Shown here: one piece after another, positions 35,927 through 40,215 of the stretch
How the letters are laid out: each line of letters opens with the position of its first letter
How positions within the stretch are numbered: the first letter of the stretch is position 1
Source of the DNA: Bacteroidales bacterium
GTDB taxonomy: Bacteria > Bacteroidota > Bacteroidia > Bacteroidales > WCHB1-69
NCBI GenBank assembly: GCA_017525245.1
Contig: JAFXTE010000016.1
Span: 1 to 40,215 of the forward strand
Direction of reading: 5' to 3'
Length of the DNA: 40,215 nucleotides
Made by a program: the position numbers and the translations under genes
The notes under the pieces: generated by a model
What the model saw: only the letters and a program-made list of their open reading frames with translations
Databases searched by the model: none
What the model was told of the DNA's origin: nothing

Positions 35927-38900
35927 ATGAAAAAGCTTTATTCATTCGGAAAGTGGAATCTTTTCAGCATTGTTGCCTTCTTGGTGATGATGGCTGGATT
36001 CCAGATGGGTGCATTAGCCCAATCAGCGGAAGATTGTATCTCCGGGGCTGTGCCAGTTCGAACCTATCTCTTCTTCGTGACCGAAGACGATGGTGCGACG
36101 TATAATACTGTCGCTGAAAAAAACATCAAGGACGGCCAGGTGGTTCCGCGCCCGGAATTCGTGGGTGTGGAGTACAGCACCTTCAAATCTTGGTACACGG
36201 TGACCGATCCCGCAGCTTTCTCTGTCGAGAACAAATTCGACGAGACCAATTTCAGCACTCCGCAGACGGTGACGGTGACGGATACCGTGAGACTGTATGC
36301 CTCCTTGAAAGCGGATGTCTTCCATGTGATTTTCATGGAAGGTGTGGGCAGCGACGCTCGTGTGTTCCGCGTGTGGGAACGCGTGGCCGGCACTCCGAAC
36401 CTTAACCCTGACAATGAGCAGGTGATTGTGGATGCCACCACCAAGTCAGTGGGTTGGTATTACGACCAGGCTCTCACACAGCGCGCCACCACGTTCACCA
36501 TGCCCGCCCACGACACCACTCTTTACCCAGACATCAAGACGGGCAAGTGGGTGTATTATGTCAGCAACGGCGGCACATACGTGGAACCCGACTTCTACCA
36601 AATTGAGGAAACCACCCAAATACCCGACAACCCGACGAGAGTGGGCTATACCTTTGTCGGTTGGGACAATGGTGCCGATGCTTGGTACAGAACTGACGGC
36701 AGCGTGGACCAATTCGGCAGCACCCTCACCGAATCCATCACCTTGGATGCAGTGTGGACTCCCAACGAGGTGGCTTATACAGTGGTCTATTGGGTGGAGA
36801 ACGCTGATGACGAGGATTACTCCGTCAATAACATTCGCACCGCCACAGCATTGGCCGGCGATCACATTACCGCGTTAGAAAGCGGCTATACCAGCTACGA
36901 CAATATCTTGGATGGTCTGGACCAACACGTGACCAGCTTCTCCTACGACAGAAACACACAGGTCAGTTCAACGGATGTCACCGTGGCCGGCGACGGCTCC
37001 ACCGTCATCAACATTTATTACAAACGTAAATCCTATACGCTCACCTTTAATCCAAATAGGGTTTATAACTCCCTTCTTTTTACATCTACCGCTTTTTGTA
37101 ATTGGTATAATTTAACTTTTTGTTTGGGAACTGGACAGCCCTCTGAGGTTATTACGGCCAAATATGGTGCGAATATCTGGGATCGTTTCCCAATAAACAG
37201 ATTTTATGGACAAGAATGGGGTGGAGCAGCTTCTACTTCCATGTGGAGGGCTACGAATGCTAATGTCTATAATTACGCCTTGCAGACCATCTCCACTATG
37301 CCCGGCAGCGATGTGACATTCTATCTTTATGTAAACTTCAATGTCGGCGATAGTCCAAATATGATATATTATGACCTCGAGAATATTGAGGGAGGATTTG
37401 ACAGAAAAGAGGTGCCAACATATTTCCAATTCATCACTTATGGGGAAGAGTATTGCGATATTCAAGGATTTAGTAAGCAGACTGAAGCAGAAGCAGGGTT
37501 CAATACATCCACGCATCGGAAAGATTTCAATTCAGACCACACTGTCACGTTGTTGTATTTCCGGAACTCCTACGATCTCCGATTCTTCAATGGTGGTACG
37601 GAATTGACATCTATGGCTCAGACGCGCAAGTATGGACAAGTGATTGACGAGTTAGCATCACTTTCTGATGCGGACGCTCCGGCTGGCAAGGAAGGTTTCT
37701 CCTTCGGAGGTTGGTATGCGAACGAGCTGTGCGAAGGTGATCCCATCGATTTCACTTCCACCATGCCTGCTGCGGATGTAATCCTTTACGCCAAATGGAT
37801 TGCACCTGACTACACCGTACGCATCCACCACACCACCACAGGGAGTGGCGAATATACCGACGTCACAGTGCCTTATGGCCAGACTGTGTCGGGAACCGAT
37901 TTGGAAAGCGTTCACCCCTGCGCCGGTGGCACCAATGCCTACGGATGGAAAATCCTCAATGATGACGAATCCATGTCCGCATTTGCCACGGATATGCAGG
38001 TTTATCGCGACCTCGCCCTTGTGCCTTTCTGCCTTCTTTCTGGTGAGGAATACACTATCACCTATGACATGAACTGTGCAGGCGCTGCCGCCGTGGAAGA
38101 TGACCACATTTACGCCGACGGTGCCAATCCTATGGTACAGGCACCTTCTGTGGAGGCTTGTGAAGAAAACATATTCCTCGGTTGGGTTGATGCCAGCAAC
38201 ATTCTGCATTATCCCGGCAACGGCATCTATATGACGGAGAATAAAACTCTGACCGCCCTTTGGGGATCTGGTACCGAGCATACTGAGGTGTCCATGGTTG
38301 AAAACCATCCGACCACCGGTACACAAACCGCCTCTTTGGATATCGTGACCAACGGAACCACTCCGCTGAATTTGCCAGAGAATTTCGAGAGACCCGAACG
38401 TCCCAACGATCTGTTCTTAGGATGGTCAACGACCGAAAACGCCACCATGCCGGAATACGCTCCCGGTGAGTCGGTGGTACTCTCCTGTAATGTTTCTGTT
38501 TATCCTGTGTGGATGCAGATTGTCCCCGATGCGACAATTCCGACGCTGTGTCCGGGTATTGACGTGGATTTGAAGGATTTTCTCGCGTATAATGTCGAAA
38601 ACGATGCCTATACGTTCGGTACGGCGGATAATATCCAGAGTTTCACCTGGGAGGTTACCAAGGACGGTGCCGAGTTTACCGACCACACGGATCTGGTCGT
38701 CACCAACATCCAGCCTGGCGTATATGTTGTCAACCTGACCCTTACCACTACAAAGGGAGTGGAATATCCCCTTACCACCACCGTCAATGTTACAGGAACT
38801 AATATTGATCCGGTGTTCCCGTCTTTGCAGACCACAATTTGCCAAGGTTATAGCGTGGATCTGCCCATGGGTTCGGAAGAGATCTCTGCAACAGAGACTG

Positions 38901-40215
38901 ATCCTGCTATCCCTTCTGTGATGGGTGCATGGATGTATGCAGACGGTTTGGGAAGCATAACGGAGGTCACGCGGGTGCCTACGGAAGATGAGGGGAATGT
39001 CACCATCACCTTTGTCCCCGATGCAGGCCAATGCGCCAATGACGCGAACATCATTTTCACCATCGTCGCGCCTCCTACCGTTACGATTACGGGTGAGAGT
39101 ATGATTTGTGACGGCAGTAGCATTTCCTTGACCGCCAATGTTGATCCGGCCACTTCTGCAACATACCAGTGGTTTGAGTTTGCTGAAGCGGACAAGTGGC
39201 GTGAGATAACAGGTGCCACGGGTACCACGTTGGATGTCTCCGATGCCAGCAGCTACCTGGTTGAAGTTACCACTGCTGACGGCTGTATTGTCAATAGCGG
39301 TGAATTTGAGGTGACGGCTGCTGCTACTCCTGTGATTACCGTCACAGGGGAAACTGAAATCACCTACGGCGAGTCCGTGAATATCACGGTCAGCTGCGCG
39401 AACGGAACGCTTTCCGCTCCGGACGCTGCCGACATTCCTACGGGTCTTGCGGTTGATGCCACTTCAAATCCGAATGAAATGGTCATCAGCGGTACTCCAA
39501 ATGCCAACACATACAATCTTGTCTTTACCGGTACGAGCGATTGCGGCAACGTTACAGAAACGGTTGTGATAACTGTCAACCCACTTGACGTGACGGTAAC
39601 AGTTATAGGTGAGCAGAACACTGCAACCTATGACGGTGACTGGCATACCGTTGCGTCTTGGGATATCAGCGCAGATAATTCACTTTATAATCTTGAAAAT
39701 GATATTTCCTATTATTGTAACCCCTATGCCTCGCAACAAGATGTCGGCACAACTGAAATGAGTTTATCGGATGGTTGTTTTGAGAACATTAATCCTAACT
39801 TCAATGTGTCATTCGATGTGACGGACGGCTATCAGGAAATCACTCCTGCCGAGATGACGATCGTCGTGACGGGCGCAACAGAAACTAAAGTTTATACCGG
39901 TGCCGATTTCAACGTGTCGGGCTACACCCTGTCTTGCGACAACACGTTGTATGACGAAGCATTGGTGACCTTCACGGGTGATGATTTCGTAACGGCCTCC
40001 TCTATCGGTACGCATCCGATGGGTCTCGCAGCCGATCAGTTCAGCTACGGTAATGATAACATTGATGTGACGTTCGATGTGACAGACGGTTGGTTGTTGA
40101 TTACCGCTCCTGGTGAAGTGGTTGTGACCATCACGGGTCATACCGCCACGGCGACATACGATGGTGACGAGCATTTTGCAAGTGGCTACGATGTGAGCAT
40201 CAGCAACCCGTCATA
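35927..40215 (+). CDS. Giant surface protein with InlB-type and MBG-type repeats, 3' end outside the window
   Basis: About 1,429 codons are visible with no in-frame stop, so the gene continues right. A signal peptide (about 1-32, ending MGALAQ) predicts export. The N-terminal half carries Listeria-Bacteroides InlB B-type repeats: (F/Y)(V/G)GW with a strand ending in LYA(K/S) or LDAVW; FSFGGWYANELCEGD is the clearest. The middle (about 860-1200) has Ig-like/PKD-like cell-surface domains (CPGIDVDLKDFL, CQGYSVDLPMG, SISLTANVDPA). The visible C-terminal part has about three MBG-type units of roughly 95 residues, each opening with a TYDGD- or VYTGA-like motif. Likely a cell-surface adhesin or matrix protein (inference). 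Own promoter at 35790. Whether it ends in a T9SS sorting domain cannot be seen. Confidence 0.88.
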   Translation, partial: MKKLYSFGKWNLFSIVAFLVMMAGFQMGALAQSAEDCISGAVPVRTYLFFVTEDDGATYNTVAEKNIKDGQVVPRPEFVGVEYSTFKSWYTVTDPAAFSVENKFDETNFSTPQTVTVTDTVRLYASLKADVFHVIFMEGVGSDARVFRVWERVAGTPNLNPDNEQVIVDATTKSVGWYYDQALTQRATTFTMPAHDTTLYPDIKTGKWVYYVSNGGTYVEPDFYQIEETTQIPDNPTRVGYTFVGWDNGADAWYRTDGSVDQFGSTLTESITLDAVWTPNEVAYTVVYWVENADDEDYSVNNIRTATALAGDHITALESGYTSYDNILDGLDQHVTSFSYDRNTQVSSTDVTVAGDGSTVINIYYKRKSYTLTFNPNRVYNSLLFTSTAFCNWYNLTFCLGTGQPSEVITAKYGANIWDRFPINRFYGQEWGGAASTSMWRATNANVYNYALQTISTMPGSDVTFYLYVNFNVGDSPNMIYYDLENIEGGFDRKEVPTYFQFITYGEEYCDIQGFSKQTEAEAGFNTSTHRKDFNSDHTVTLLYFRNSYDLRFFNGGTELTSMAQTRKYGQVIDELASLSDADAPAGKEGFSFGGWYANELCEGDPIDFTSTMPAADVILYAKWIAPDYTVRIHHTTTGSGEYTDVTVPYGQTVSGTDLESVHPCAGGTNAYGWKILNDDESMSAFATDMQVYRDLALVPFCLLSGEEYTITYDMNCAGAAAVEDDHIYADGANPMVQAPSVEACEENIFLGWVDASNILHYPGNGIYMTENKTLTALWGSGTEHTEVSMVENHPTTGTQTASLDIVTNGTTPLNLPENFERPERPNDLFLGWSTTENATMPEYAPGESVVLSCNVSVYPVWMQIVPDATIPTLCPGIDVDLKDFLAYNVENDAYTFGTADNIQSFTWEVTKDGAEFTDHTDLVVTNIQPGVYVVNLTLTTTKGVEYPLTTTVNVTGTNIDPVFPSLQTTICQGYSVDLPMGSEEISATETDPAIPSVMGAWMYADGLGSITEVTRVPTEDEGNVTITFVPDAGQCANDANIIFTIVAPPTVTITGESMICDGSSISLTANVDPATSATYQWFEFAEADKWREITGATGTTLDVSDASSYLVEVTTADGCIVNSGEFEVTAAATPVITVTGETEITYGESVNITVSCANGTLSAPDAADIPTGLAVDATSNPNEMVISGTPNANTYNLVFTGTSDCGNVTETVVITVNPLDVTVTVIGEQNTATYDGDWHTVASWDISADNSLYNLENDISYYCNPYASQQDVGTTEMSLSDGCFENINPNFNVSFDVTDGYQEITPAEMTIVVTGATETKVYTGADFNVSGYTLSCDNTLYDEALVTFTGDDFVTASSIGTHPMGLAADQFSYGNDNIDVTFDVTDGWLLITAPGEVVVTITGHTATATYDGDEHFASGYDVSISNPS

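Overview
The window reads as a chromosome segment from a Bacteroidales bacterium, probably an uncultured gut or rumen-type lineage (inference). The evidence is: promoters of the Bacteroidetes TAnnTTTG type in front of many genes, almost no Shine-Dalgarno sequences, Type IX secretion system (T9SS) components (a PorX-type response regulator, a PorE-like OmpA protein, a T9SS sorting domain), two giant FISUMP-domain surface proteins, a bacterial alpha-2-macroglobulin, and a short MetH with its reactivation domain encoded separately.

Layout, left to right. 2-4411: a FISUMP surface protein cut by the left edge. 4412-6111: a coiled-coil PD-(D/E)XK nuclease-like gene bracketed by two copies of a ~111-bp repeat. 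6112-7668: porX. 7911-9671: AMP-forming acyl-CoA synthetase. 9736-11226: cysS. 11419-17505: alpha-2-macroglobulin with a CxEQ thioester. 17644-18024: a DUF559 endonuclease-like gene, bracketed by a different ~111-bp repeat. 18316-20016: SulP anion transporter. 20332-20904: a secreted HMA-like protein with a Cys/His-rich repeat tail. 21218-26289: a tiny protein that is little more than a signal peptide plus T9SS sorting domain, followed 8 nt later by a second giant FISUMP protein. 30429-26325 on the minus strand: metF, MetH reactivation protein, metH. 30743-31278: a VapBC-like pair with a very short antitoxin. 31404-35617: tpiA, a PorE-like protein, murC. 35927 to the right edge: a giant InlB/MBG-repeat surface protein, incomplete.

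Functional themes are surface and secretion biology (PorX regulator, PorE-like envelope anchor, sorting-domain protein, three giant secreted proteins, alpha-2-macroglobulin), C1/methionine metabolism (metF-reactivase-metH), and housekeeping genes (cysS, tpiA, murC, acyl-CoA synthetase).

The most unusual layer is repetitive DNA. (i) Two unrelated restriction-endonuclease-fold genes each sit between two direct copies of their own ~111-bp repeat. (ii) 28-bp palindromes capped GTAG/CTAC, like the REP elements of RAYT transposases, occur between genes and in frame inside genes. (iii) Arrays of 6-8-bp units, most often heptamers, sit in many intergenic spaces and spill into the 3' ends of two coding regions. 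(iv) One 94-bp intergenic element can fold as a multibranched structure. No rRNA, tRNA or CRISPR array was recognised.
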